The notes: a model not told the origin generated them from the sequence alone. Numbered from the stretch's first letter, positions 9,083 through 18,156 are shown. The stretch: DNA of 64,000 nt from RGIG6353 sp964650465 (GCA_964650465.1 CAZYTA010000008.1:1-64000); one strand, 5' to 3'. Numbers and translations: made by a program.

Positions 9083-10718
9083 ACTTTATTTTCCCCAAGT
9101 TATTTTTAACTATATTTTCCAATCTGTGCCCCTCAATAAATAATTTGTTCAAATTATCATTGAAGCCATTCATCTTTTTCGAAAATTCTTCCGGGGTTAG
9201 CGTTTCATATTTGATTTTTACCTCAAAATACTGTCCAGCGGAGAAGGACAGTTTTTTTGCCTCAATATCATCATAGCTGACTTCTATGCAAAAATCATCA
9301 CCCTTTTTCCCAGAGTTGAATGTATCTATAATCTGTGATATTTCTTTTGGACTTAGAACGGTTCGTTGATTTTTTCCATCGAGTTTTTCTTTGGAGCCAA
9401 GTTTGGAGGCATCCATTAAAACCACCTTATCGGGTTCAGCTTTTTTATCAACAAAAATAATAGATACATTTGTGCTAGTTGTGGCAAAAAGGTTTGATGG
9501 CATAGAAATAACGCCACGCAGCATTCGATTGCTGACTAAATGTTCACGAATTGCGTATGCAATTTTATTGGATCTGTTACTTGCGGTCAAAAATCCCGTG
9601 GGTACAACAATAGCTGCCTTTCCGTTATCCCCAAGAGAATAGATGATATGCTGAAGGAACATCAGATATATTGCCATGCTATCCTTGTCTTGATTTGGAA
9701 TATTCGGTACGCCGGCAAAGAAACGTTTCTTGTGCTTCTCATCTGCCAGTTCATCACGATTATCACTAAAATCTGTATTAAAGGGAGGATTGCTGACGAT
9801 ATAGTCAAACTGCGCCAAACGATCGCCTTTTATATTTTTATGGTAGGGTTTTGTGAGCGTATCACCATAAATGATGTTGGGCAGCGAATGGACAAGATTG
9901 TTGAGAATCAGATTCAAACGCAAAAACTCATTGGATTTTTGGGATATATCCTGTGTGAAAATGGTACAGTTATCCTCCCCGACCTCGTGCGCCAAAGCCA
10001 AAATCAGCGTACCGGATCCAGCCGCAGGGTCGTACACCGTAACGTTCTGTGCACCGTTCGGAACCATTATCTTTGCAATAATGGTGGCGATTGAATGGGG
10101 CGTATAGTATTCCGCATATTTGCCAAAGTCCTTATTATAATCTTTGATAAGATATTCAAAAATCTGTGCAAAGAAGTCGTATTTTTGCGCGAATACATTC
10201 TCAAAGCTATGAGAAGCAATTTTCGAAATGATTGCCTTGCAGAAATTATCCTTCTCATCTTCCTCGGTTACGTGTTGAGAAATACCGTTGAAAAGTTTAA
10301 TTTTGGATTGTCCGCTTGTATGTACGGAGAAGACATCAATATTGTGATTTGCAATATCGATAAGTGTAGAATCAAACAGTTTGTGAAATCCCTCGGTGTT
10401 TTGACGGTTGAACAGATAGGAAATCAGATGCTCTTTTTTGAGAGTAGCTACACTCGCTCCAAAGTCCAACAAAAACAGTTCGTATTCATCTGCCGACATT
10501 TCAGCCAAAGCTGTTTCGATATCTGCAGACGTTTTATCTGCGAAATCGGCTTTTACTCTTTTTGCTTCGGCGAGGAATTTGTCATTCAAGAACTTATACA
10601 GAAATACTTCCGTAATGATCTTGTATTCACTTGAAGCATTTCCAAGTCCATAGTTGGTACAAACCGCTTTCAAATTGTCAATCATCTGCTTGGTTTGCAA
10701 GGTTATATTGTTATCCAT
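9075..10718 (-). CDS. hsdM: type I restriction-modification DNA adenine methyltransferase
   Basis: 547 residues. The N-terminal HsdM helical domain is followed by an N6-adenine methyltransferase core with the AdoMet-binding motif DPAAGSGTL and the catalytic NPPF motif (near residue 309, SNPPFNTDF). It methylates the HsdS-specified sequence to protect host DNA. Start and stop overlap neighbours by 1 nt (hsdR) and 8 nt (hsdS), as usual for translationally coupled hsdRMS operons. Length and motifs are complete. Confidence 0.93.
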   Translation of the reverse strand: MDNNITLQTKQMIDNLKAVCTNYGLGNASSEYKIITEVFLYKFLNDKFLAEAKRVKADFADKTSADIETALAEMSADEYELFLLDFGASVATLKKEHLISYLFNRQNTEGFHKLFDSTLIDIANHNIDVFSVHTSGQSKIKLFNGISQHVTEEDEKDNFCKAIISKIASHSFENVFAQKYDFFAQIFEYLIKDYNKDFGKYAEYYTPHSIATIIAKIMVPNGAQNVTVYDPAAGSGTLILALAHEVGEDNCTIFTQDISQKSNEFLRLNLILNNLVHSLPNIIYGDTLTKPYHKNIKGDRLAQFDYIVSNPPFNTDFSDNRDELADEKHKKRFFAGVPNIPNQDKDSMAIYLMFLQHIIYSLGDNGKAAIVVPTGFLTASNRSNKIAYAIREHLVSNRMLRGVISMPSNLFATTSTNVSIIFVDKKAEPDKVVLMDASKLGSKEKLDGKNQRTVLSPKEISQIIDTFNSGKKGDDFCIEVSYDDIEAKKLSFSAGQYFEVKIKYETLTPEEFSKKMNGFNDNLNKLFIEGHRLENIVKNNLGKIKYE

Positions 10719-13700
10719 TATGATGCAAAATTCCTTTCGGTAAAGTATTCATTGGACACACAGGCGCCGATGTATTTCACCTGCGAGGCGGTATATTTCA
10801 CGCCGTGTCCGTCAAGCTCTTGCTTGATCATCGGGAAGAGATCCCTTGTGAAATAAGATTCATTGTCAAGCAAATGCTGGTTAGCGATTACCTTGCTATC
10901 CACGTTGTGCTTCAAATTCAAAAGGATCTGATTTAACACATAGTCGGTGGTAATTGGGGGAGGGTTTTCTCTCAAACGCTTATGCGTACGCATAAACTTT
11001 ACATCGCCTTCATATTTGTCAGCCAACATCTGATCTTCACGACGTTTTTTCTCCGCCGCAGCACGTATGCGTTCAAGCTCTGCCATGTTTTCGTTCATCT
11101 CATCGGCAGTTAATTCCTCAATATTCTTTTTGTGGAGAACTCGCTGTAGTTCTTCAAGTAAAGTAATATATTCGGGATCTTTGGGATCAAGTGTGTGAGC
11201 TACTGCTTGTTGTGTTTTGAACAAGGTATCTCGGAATTTGTCGGCAATCACTAACTCACTTTCGGAGACTTTTCGGAACTGAAATTCAATCTGCTCCATA
11301 GCCAAGTTAAGAATTGCTGTCATATCTTCAGCGTTTGCCAAGACTTGCTTTTGATTTACCAAAGCAATGCGATTGTTAACCTCATTATAGAGTGCAGCAA
11401 CCTTTTCCAAATCAAATTTGTCCGCCATGTCATCATAGCCAAACAATTTTGAAATGTTGAAGAGTTCCTTATAGAGTTCCAATGCGTGACGAATCCCAAC
11501 CAATTCTGCTTTTTCCTCAATAGATGAGATCTGCTGAGAGAATATTTCAGCGTTTTCTGTATTGTAGAGGAACAGCTTTTCCTTGATTTCCATCAAGTCT
11601 TTTTCAATATCTTCTTGAGACTTAAAAATGTTGTTGTACTGTTGGAACGCATCACCAAGCTCAGCTTGAAGTTCCTCAAAATAAGCCTTGTTGGTTTTAT
11701 CAAATTCTGCACGGATATCTGCAAAATCCACAACATAACCGTATCTAAATTTCTTATAAGGACGATTGACACGAGTCAAAGCTTGAAGGAGAGAGTGGTC
11801 CTTGATCACTCTACCGAGGTACAGCTTCTTTAATCTCGGAGCGTCAAATCCGGTCAAAAGCATATTGAACACAACGAGAAAATCAATTGTACCTTTTTTG
11901 AAATCTGCAATATATCCGCGTCTTGTTTCCTTATCATCTACATCATGGAGAATCAATGCACAAGTATAGGATGTTTTCTTCAGCTCATCAAAAACAACTT
12001 TTGCCTGATCTGAAGTATCACAAACAATCATGCCGCCAATAGTGTTGTCGTTCATGGCAACACGTCTCTTCGCAAAATCATTGACTATATATTTTACCAG
12101 TTCGGAAACATACTTTGGATGCGCGTACATATCCTTTTTGGAAATAGAACCTTGGAGTGTCTTGATTTCAGCCAAAGCAGATTGTAAACGTTCGCGGTAA
12201 GTGGTTGCGATACCTTCTCTAATCAGTTTCAGCGTATAACCATCGGATATAGAAGCGTTATAATAGTACTTGTGAATGTATTCACCGAAAATTTGTTTCG
12301 AATCATATTTTTTACCGCCAATCGGTCTGCCCTCGTCATCGTAAATAACGCCTATTAAGGGAGTACCGGTAAGAGCGATCATAACGGCTTTTCTGTCTGA
12401 TTCTATTAAATTTCCAAGGAACGAACCAGTGGGATTATAGCTTCTATGAGCTTCGTCCATAAAATATACTCGTTGAACGTCTATTGCGTAATCGGATTTT
12501 TTTGCAATAGATTCTTTTGAAAACTTTTGAATATTAACTACCGTAATTGTTAGTTTTCCGGTGTTTTCTGTAGAAGTTGTTGCACTGATATTTTTGATAA
12601 AGTCTTCTTTAGAATTTACTTCCTCTACATGCAATCCGCGGCTTCTAAACTCGGTTGCTGCCTGTGTCAGCAAATCAAGTCTATCTACGATAAAATAGAA
12701 TTTGGGTATTATGCCTTGCTTTTGATAGTAGTCAGTAAGATATCTAACATTGAAGAAGGTAAGCGCAGTCTTTCCGCTGCCTTGAGTGTGCCATATGATA
12801 CCGTTTCGTTTTCTACTATTCAAATGCTTTTCAATTGCTTTGGTTGCAAACAATTGAGGATAACGCATAATGTGTTTTTCAAGGTGGGTAATGCCATTAT
12901 CATCAGTTCTCTCAACATATGCAATTGCATACTTCAGAATAGTAAGAATGCGTTCTTTGGAGAATAGAGATGTGATTATTCTATTTGTGGGCGATTCGGG
13001 ATTGGAGTTTGTAATATATTCGGGAGACCCCTTGATAGAAGTTAGATTCGTGTCAATCAAAATTGCTTTTTCTTTTGTTTCATCCACTTCGGAAATACGG
13101 GAAAATATAGATTTATCTTCTTCGCGAAAATGGCTGAAAAACAGTTTTTCATAACTGCTGGACGCATAGAAAGCACCTTCCAATGGAACAACCTCGTTGT
13201 CGTCGTACTCGCTATTATTGGAAAATACCATTACTTGCGTGATGTTCACAAATCTACGGAATTTTTTATTCTGAAAACGTGTGTTTATTCGCTTATACTC
13301 GGCTTGTATACCATCTTTGTTGTTCGGCTTTTTGACTTCGATAAAAGACAAAGGCATTCCGTTGATAAGAGGAATAATATCAGGACGGAATTCATCACTA
13401 CCGTTTTTGTAAGTCAATTCGGTGACTACGTTGTAGATATTGTTACCGTTGAAATCAATTAATTTTAAGCCTTTGTATCCATTTATGAGGTACGAATAAA
13501 ACACTCTACCCAAATCATCATTATCAAGGACAATCTTTAGTTCATTCACGATTCCACGAGCATCGTCAATAGAAATATTGCATCCATTAATATCATTTAT
13601 GGCGCGACAAAATAAATCGAGGAAAATATTTGTGTCTTCATCGATTAAATCTGTGTTCGCGTATTTTTTTTGCGAAATATATTCATATCCTAATCGAGTA

Positions 13701-13750
13701 AAATGAACCAATGCGGGTATTTTCACTCTTGAGTTTTCATTATGTGGCAT
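10718..13750 (-). CDS. hsdR: type I restriction endonuclease motor subunit
   Basis: 1010 residues. The N-terminal nuclease domain contains a PD-(D/E)xK-type core (RPDIIPLINGMPLSFIEVKK). It is followed by a superfamily 2 translocase with Walker A QGSGKTALTF near residue 322 and DEAH box MDEAHRSY near 430. The C-terminal helical region contacts HsdM/HsdS. It is first in the nine-gene run, with an AAGGAG RBS and a plausible promoter 20-45 nt upstream. No truncation or frameshift is seen, so restriction should be active. Confidence 0.93.
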   Translation of the reverse strand: MPHNENSRVKIPALVHFTRLGYEYISQKKYANTDLIDEDTNIFLDLFCRAINDINGCNISIDDARGIVNELKIVLDNDDLGRVFYSYLINGYKGLKLIDFNGNNIYNVVTELTYKNGSDEFRPDIIPLINGMPLSFIEVKKPNNKDGIQAEYKRINTRFQNKKFRRFVNITQVMVFSNNSEYDDNEVVPLEGAFYASSSYEKLFFSHFREEDKSIFSRISEVDETKEKAILIDTNLTSIKGSPEYITNSNPESPTNRIITSLFSKERILTILKYAIAYVERTDDNGITHLEKHIMRYPQLFATKAIEKHLNSRKRNGIIWHTQGSGKTALTFFNVRYLTDYYQKQGIIPKFYFIVDRLDLLTQAATEFRSRGLHVEEVNSKEDFIKNISATTSTENTGKLTITVVNIQKFSKESIAKKSDYAIDVQRVYFMDEAHRSYNPTGSFLGNLIESDRKAVMIALTGTPLIGVIYDDEGRPIGGKKYDSKQIFGEYIHKYYYNASISDGYTLKLIREGIATTYRERLQSALAEIKTLQGSISKKDMYAHPKYVSELVKYIVNDFAKRRVAMNDNTIGGMIVCDTSDQAKVVFDELKKTSYTCALILHDVDDKETRRGYIADFKKGTIDFLVVFNMLLTGFDAPRLKKLYLGRVIKDHSLLQALTRVNRPYKKFRYGYVVDFADIRAEFDKTNKAYFEELQAELGDAFQQYNNIFKSQEDIEKDLMEIKEKLFLYNTENAEIFSQQISSIEEKAELVGIRHALELYKELFNISKLFGYDDMADKFDLEKVAALYNEVNNRIALVNQKQVLANAEDMTAILNLAMEQIEFQFRKVSESELVIADKFRDTLFKTQQAVAHTLDPKDPEYITLLEELQRVLHKKNIEELTADEMNENMAELERIRAAAEKKRREDQMLADKYEGDVKFMRTHKRLRENPPPITTDYVLNQILLNLKHNVDSKVIANQHLLDNESYFTRDLFPMIKQELDGHGVKYTASQVKYIGACVSNEYFTERNFAS

Positions 13751-13768
13751 ATGAAGCTCCTTATATAG

Positions 13769-13796
13769 ATAATATTGCAGTACTCGTTAACATCAA
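13769..13796 (-). promoter_or_regulatory. putative promoter of the hsdR-to-TIR operon
   Basis: On the minus strand TTGATG (13791-13796) and TATTAT (13769-13774) are separated by 16 nt, about 20 nt upstream of the hsdR start codon at 13750. It lies in the 69-nt gap after the DUF262 gene. Read-through from the upstream gene is also possible, as no strong terminator is seen there. Confidence 0.4.
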
Positions 13797-13819
13797 CAAT
13801 TAATAGCGTCGAAAACAAA

Positions 13820-15667
13820 TCACCACTCATACATTTTAAGAAGCGTTTCCACAATCTTATCTGTTCTCGCGGTTATTTTGTCGACAGTCCATTCTGTTTC
13901 GGTTACTACATCCTCATTAAGGAAAAGGCCGTTTTTGTAACCAATGTTCTTAGATTTGTCTTTTGATTGTCTGTCCTTTTTGTGTTCAAAGGACATATTG
14001 GAAAGATTCTGGTTGTAGCCGGTAATAGTTAAATTACCAAGGGTATGTACATAGTCAGCTCTGATTTGAATTGCCTTAGCTTTGTCACCATTTGCAATCA
14101 TATCAACCCGTTCTTTCGGGATATTTTCTCCTTCGGGGAATATGTGTTCAATTGTCCAAACATATTTATTGCTTGTGTCTCTGGACCACAAATCAGAATA
14201 TATTTCCTTGGTTTGATGTTGTGCTTCGATATTACAAAGAACAAAGCGTGTAGCTTCAGGGTTTTCATCGTAAATCGGACCACGGAGCTTCTCCTCAAAG
14301 GTTTCATCCGTTGCCGAAACAGCCCTGAGCATCTCTTTAATAGTTCCTACGATTTCATTTCCGCTTTCCGATTTGATTTTTGCAATAATATCAATAAACA
14401 ATTGAGTGAGTTTGCGGGTGTTCGGAACGTCGGTTAGGTTTCTTCTTACAAAGAAAACGATTAGAATATCCACTATGGGTTTGATATTTTCATCCGAGAG
14501 AGACAGAGCATCTTGATTAGTTAACAAATACATCAGCAACAAGTAAGAAGGAGCGCCTGAAATCCTCGCTAAATTCTGTAAACTTGTTGTATACACGAAT
14601 TCGTCTTCAGTGTTATTGACGATAACTGCATATTTGTTTGCTTTTTCAGAAAGATTCTCCAAAAGAGCACAATAGTCACTTTTGATCATCTTCTCATAAA
14701 TATCGATCAAAGTTGTTCTTGTCGCCAAATAGCCAAGATAGTACTTCTTTTCGGTTGATTTATAGGGCGCATTGAGTTCATCCCTAAATGCATTATAGAA
14801 TTGTCTGAAAAAACGTTCCTGAACAGAGTAGTCATCTTGTCCTACAGCTTTTAAGATTTGCTTCCATTGCTCATATGCATTATCCGCATCAGCAGAATTT
14901 TCTGCTTGTGCAATAAGAGAGTTTTTAATTAAATCGAGAGCAGAGAGCGGAACACCTCTATGGTTAAGAGATTCGAAAAGCATATACGCATCTTTATTCG
15001 TATCTACTTCAATTCCCACCAATACTGCCGCTTCAAACTTTCTGACAATTTGGAACAACGCTCCTACATCAGTAATGTTTGGATTGTCATTTTTGATTTC
15101 TTGCACTTCATCTGATATCAGTTTTAGAAAATGCCGATACGCTTTCGCAATCCTTCTGTTGCCAAAGTTCGATGGTTTCGTATGTTTAACGGTAATAATT
15201 CCGTTATCTGAAAGAATATAAGTATAGTCCTCGTCGTTTGAGTTTTGTTTTTGCAACAGAAGCCTTTGATTGTATTCGGTAACTTTTCCACCAGTAGCGG
15301 TAAACTTTTGCTTTTTATTGGCAAGCTCATTTCTTAAGTTGGAAAGCTCACTTAAATCATCTTCGTCCATTTCAGCTTTGTGCTTTGAAAGTTCAGCATA
15401 AAGCGCCGCCAACAATAATGTTATTGTAGAGAAACGTTGCTGCCCATCGATAACCTCTAAAATAGTTCCTTTAAGAGAGCCGCTGTTCACACAAATATAA
15501 GAACCCAAGAAGTAACCAAAATCATTTTCAGTAACATCATTGAACAACGCATCCCATTCTTTGATACCCCAAGTATATTCACGTTGATACTTTGGAATTT
15601 TATATATCTTATCGCTGGTTATAGAAAACACATCAGCAATTGTTGTTTGCGATACAGTTTTTATCAT
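13820..15667 (-). CDS. fused GmrSD-type DUF262/DUF1524 endonuclease
   Basis: 615 residues. The N-terminal DUF262 (GmrS-like) domain has IPKYQREYTWG and the diagnostic EVIDGQQRFSTI motif. The C-terminal DUF1524 (GmrD/HNH-like) domain has WTIEHIFPEGEN followed by LGNLTITGYNQNLSN. Such proteins are NTP-dependent type IV restriction enzymes that attack modified phage DNA. They can also act in other defence contexts. It lies directly upstream of hsdR on the same strand. ATG at 15667 is preceded by GAGGT and overlaps the stop of a 7-codon leader frame. Confidence 0.85.
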   Translation of the reverse strand: MIKTVSQTTIADVFSITSDKIYKIPKYQREYTWGIKEWDALFNDVTENDFGYFLGSYICVNSGSLKGTILEVIDGQQRFSTITLLLAALYAELSKHKAEMDEDDLSELSNLRNELANKKQKFTATGGKVTEYNQRLLLQKQNSNDEDYTYILSDNGIITVKHTKPSNFGNRRIAKAYRHFLKLISDEVQEIKNDNPNITDVGALFQIVRKFEAAVLVGIEVDTNKDAYMLFESLNHRGVPLSALDLIKNSLIAQAENSADADNAYEQWKQILKAVGQDDYSVQERFFRQFYNAFRDELNAPYKSTEKKYYLGYLATRTTLIDIYEKMIKSDYCALLENLSEKANKYAVIVNNTEDEFVYTTSLQNLARISGAPSYLLLMYLLTNQDALSLSDENIKPIVDILIVFFVRRNLTDVPNTRKLTQLFIDIIAKIKSESGNEIVGTIKEMLRAVSATDETFEEKLRGPIYDENPEATRFVLCNIEAQHQTKEIYSDLWSRDTSNKYVWTIEHIFPEGENIPKERVDMIANGDKAKAIQIRADYVHTLGNLTITGYNQNLSNMSFEHKKDRQSKDKSKNIGYKNGLFLNEDVVTETEWTVDKITARTDKIVETLLKMYEW

Positions 15668-15726
15668 TTTGAATACCTCATCGTCATTTTAATCTTATCT
15701 ATCAATTCATGTTATGAGTATATTTT

Positions 15727-16143
15727 CTATCCTTCATTCCTCTGCCTATAAATCTCCTTCAAATCCTCGATTGCCACTTCGGGGGCGAGGGTATGGAAGA
15801 TCAGCCAATTGCGGCTCATAGTTTCGGCAGGTGCTTGTTTGTAGATTTCTTTGCTGTCCTCGCCTGTGTTAAAGTGCCAGAAGCGGTAGAGGTAGCCCGT
15901 CCAATAGAGCACCTCTTTATCGTACACGGCACCGCCTTTGGTGAGCTCGGCTGTATCGGCGATCTCCGCAAGGAGATATTCTTCACCTGCCCACTGCAAG
16001 CGGTTGAACTTTGAGTCAAGTCCTTTGGCAACCTCACTTGTCATAAATGCCTTGATGAAGGGTGCGCTATCGTATCCCTTCGCACCAGACAGCTCAAAGA
16101 GTCTGCCTTGTATATCACACATTTTCAGTTGGAGTTCGTTCAT
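15727..16143 (-). CDS. partner of DUF3990 gene, unknown family
   Basis: 138 residues, soluble, with no recognised motif (starts MNELQLKMCDIQGRLF). It starts 12 nt after the XRE-ART gene, behind AAGGAGATAGCG, so the two form a bicistron. Because the first gene carries an ADP-ribosyltransferase-like domain with a DNA-binding head, this partner could be an antitoxin, the true substrate or a cofactor. That is inference from position only. Confidence 0.55.
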   Translation of the reverse strand: MNELQLKMCDIQGRLFELSGAKGYDSAPFIKAFMTSEVAKGLDSKFNRLQWAGEEYLLAEIADTAELTKGGAVYDKEVLYWTGYLYRFWHFNTGEDSKEIYKQAPAETMSRNWLIFHTLAPEVAIEDLKEIYRQRNEG

Positions 16144-16155
16144 CGCTATCTCCTT

Positions 16156-17019
16156 TTATTTCGCCTCGTCCAATATCTCGTCAAAGAATTTTCCTTCACG
16201 GCGGTAGTTCTTGCAGATATCGTTTGCAAGCGTAATGCCTTTCTGACGGTTTGCTTCGCTTTCATCCTGAAGGAATCTGCGCTCAAGCATCGAGATCGGA
16301 ATCTCTTTTTCAATTCTAATGGCTGCACAAGCCTTTTCGGTGGTCGCTACATACTGCTTGCCAAGCTTCAATGCGGACAGGCTGTTTACGAGAGCTGCAT
16401 CCGTGATGTTACCCATAAAGAAGTTATCAAGCACGTAGAACATTCTGTCGTTTGCAATGCTCCCGATCACGAGATCCTTGCCGGCATCGATGTTACTGTA
16501 TTTATTATAAAAATCCGTATCCTTGATCTTATCCATTCTTCCTCTATGGAAGGCGACGAGCATCGCCCAATCAAGATCCGCTTTGATTTCTACGGTATCG
16601 AGAGCACGTACATCAATGGAAACAATATAAAACTTTGATTTTTCGAAATCGCAGATAAGCGTCAAGGGCTGTCCGGGATCGGTACCCATATAAAAGCCTC
16701 TTCCAAAGTCACACATCTCTCTGCTCTTGGGAGCGATGTCACCGATAATACCGGACTTGGAGCCGTGGTAAAGCAGAACGCGTCCTTCTTCAAGATTGAT
16801 TGCATCGGATTCTGCCTTGATCTTATTAAGAATGGTCTGATATACGGAGATATTGTTTTCCTGACAGAAATTATATAATTGCGTTTGCGCCATGCGGTTG
16901 GGCAAAGTTTTACCGTTTTCCCAGCGGTTGATGGAAAGCGGAGTGGTGCCGAGGGCACTTGCAAACTGTTCCTGATTCATATTCGCCGCAGAGCGTATAG
17001 CTTTGATCAGTTCTTTCAT
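16156..17019 (-). CDS. XRE-HTH fused to DUF3990 (ADP-ribosyltransferase-like)
   Basis: About 287 residues. Residues 1-60 are an XRE helix-turn-helix (MNQEQFASALGTTPLSINRWENGKTLP is split here into MNQEQFASALG and NRWENGKT). From about residue 80 a DUF3990 domain begins with LLYHGSKSG and DFGRGFYMGTD, the YHGS/DFGxGFY signature of ADP-ribosyltransferase-like folds. The start at 17019 is set by AGGTGG 6 nt upstream. The gene has a near-consensus promoter with a palindromic operator, consistent with autorepression by its own HTH. Toxin-antitoxin or abortive defence function is likely but not proven. Confidence 0.75.
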   Translation of the reverse strand: MKELIKAIRSAANMNQEQFASALGTTPLSINRWENGKTLPNRMAQTQLYNFCQENNISVYQTILNKIKAESDAINLEEGRVLLYHGSKSGIIGDIAPKSREMCDFGRGFYMGTDPGQPLTLICDFEKSKFYIVSIDVRALDTVEIKADLDWAMLVAFHRGRMDKIKDTDFYNKYSNIDAGKDLVIGSIANDRMFYVLDNFFMGNITDAALVNSLSALKLGKQYVATTEKACAAIRIEKEIPISMLERRFLQDESEANRQKGITLANDICKNYRREGKFFDEILDEAK

Positions 17020-17026
17020 GATATAC

Positions 17027-17080
17027 CACCTATCATTTGTAATCACTTATTATTATATACTATGATAGGTGATTTGTCAA
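17027..17080 (-). promoter_or_regulatory. promoter with inverted-repeat operator for XRE-ART gene
   Basis: On the minus strand TTGACA (17075-17080) and TATAAT (17052-17057) are separated by exactly 17 nt. A perfect 10-bp inverted repeat, CACCTATCAT (17027-17036) and ATGATAGGTG (17062-17071), brackets the -10 box; one arm lies in the spacer and the other covers the RBS. The layout predicts repression by the gene's own XRE domain. Confidence 0.75.
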
Positions 17081-17164
17081 TTACGGCAGTCGCCTAATTT
17101 ACAATATTTCATAAAAAATTTGCAGAATTCGGGCGCATTCACGATTTTGTAACGATATAAACTG

Positions 17165-17200
17165 AAAAGAAAAACCTTCGGGAGCGGGACTCTCGAAGGT
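17165..17200 (-). terminator. Rho-independent terminator after the 188-aa HTH gene
   Basis: The inverted repeat ACCTTCG/CGAAGGT (17174-17200) extends through GAG/CTC. On the minus strand it is followed by TTTTTCTTTTC. It lies just past the stop at 17211. Confidence 0.75.
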
Positions 17201-17210
17201 GTAATGTCCC

Positions 17211-17777
17211 TTATTCGAAGTACCTATCCAACAGTTTACGGTGCTTCTCACTTTTCTTGATGATTTGGAAGGCGTAGTCGCAGGTGAAGTCGATCAGCCA
17301 TTCGCGGGCGATGTACTCGAAGTTATGGGCTTTGGTGATCCTAAGCCAGCCGTTATTGATCCATCGGCGGACGGACTCGTGCTTGTAGCCGAGGACGGCT
17401 TCCACGTCCTTTGGTGTGATGACGTCGGGTAGGTCGTACCACTCATCGTCGAGCCATGCGCGGAAGTCAGCGGGAACCTGCTCGGGATATATGTAATACT
17501 TATCCGGCTCGTATTTCTTGATTGGCTCACGTTTGCCGGGGTTATTTGCTGTAAAGGTGATGGGGATGAAATACTTATCGGGATGCTCGGCGCTGTCCTT
17601 TATGTACTCGTCAAGGGTACTTCGCGTGACCACGTAACGATGCGTTTTCTTGCCGGTGTCCTTGCAGGGAATCATTCCGTTTTGGAGCATCCAGGCACAC
17701 TTGCGTTTGCTGATATGTAGTATCTTGCAGATCTCCTCGGCGTAGAGCTTTTCACCTTTCTCAGTTTTATTCGTCAT
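17211..17777 (-). CDS. double helix-turn-helix protein, mobile-element type
   Basis: 188 residues with two excisionase/MerR-like winged-helix segments. One is near the N-terminus (EEICKILHISKRKCAWM), the other near residues 118-145 (PKDVEAVLGYKHESVRRWI). It overlaps the 88-aa HTH gene by 11 nt and ends at a strong terminator. Such paired small HTH genes usually sit next to integrases in integrative elements; none is visible here. The role is probably recombination directionality or regulation, by inference. Confidence 0.6.
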   Translation of the reverse strand: MTNKTEKGEKLYAEEICKILHISKRKCAWMLQNGMIPCKDTGKKTHRYVVTRSTLDEYIKDSAEHPDKYFIPITFTANNPGKREPIKKYEPDKYYIYPEQVPADFRAWLDDEWYDLPDVITPKDVEAVLGYKHESVRRWINNGWLRITKAHNFEYIAREWLIDFTCDYAFQIIKKSEKHRKLLDRYFE

Positions 17778-18033
17778 GGCTCATCCTCTCCCGCTGTCGT
17801 CTTTGCCATGCAGTCTCGTCGTCGGTAGTGGCGGCGAGGTAATCGATAAAGTCGGCTTTGCTGATCAGCCGTTTTCCTCGGTAGGCATATGCGATAAGCT
17901 TTCCCTCGTTTATCGCCGCGTGGATGGTGTTCTTGCTCACGTGTATCAGCCTTGACGCATCGAGTGCGGTGATAACATCGGGGCATTTGCGTAAGAGGTG
18001 CTCGAGCCCTTTTATCTTTTCTTCTGTTGTCAT
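17767..18033 (-). CDS. excisionase-like helix-turn-helix protein
   Basis: 88 residues with a MerR/Xis-like fold: ITALDASRLIHVSKNTIHAAINEGKL followed in the usual way by a short wing (YRGKRLISKADF) is split here at natural helix borders. It begins behind AGAAAGGAG and overlaps the following HTH gene. It is the nearest thing to a recombination directionality factor in the island. Its promoter/leader resembles that at the left edge of the window. Confidence 0.6.
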   Translation of the reverse strand: MTTEEKIKGLEHLLRKCPDVITALDASRLIHVSKNTIHAAINEGKLIAYAYRGKRLISKADFIDYLAATTDDETAWQRRQRERMSHDE

Positions 18034-18066
18034 TGTTGCGACTCCTTTCTGCGTTTGTCAGCACAA

Positions 18067-18102
18067 AGGATATCACAAAGAATCGCAAAGTCCAGAGAGA
18101 AT
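18067..18102 (-). promoter_or_regulatory. putative promoter and right copy of the 15-bp direct repeat
   Basis: On the minus strand TGGACT (18089-18094) and TATCCT (18067-18072) are separated by 16 nt. The exact 15-mer repeat at 18088-18102 overlaps the -35 box and matches 184-198. Confidence 0.45.
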
Positions 18103-18126
18103 CGGAAAGAATTATGAGAAAAGAAA

Positions 18127-18149
18127 GCACCTATCAAAACGACAGGTGC
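18127..18149 (-). terminator. terminator after HNH gene
   Basis: GCACCT (18127-18132) and AGGTGC (18144-18149) form the stem of a hairpin. On the minus strand it is followed by TTTCTTTTC. It lies 8 nt past the stop of the HNH gene. Confidence 0.65.
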
Positions 18150-18156
18150 CCTCATC

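Noticed and set aside
9540..10094. 184-aa plus-strand ORF
   Set aside because: It lies wholly inside hsdM in another frame and has no RBS or motif.
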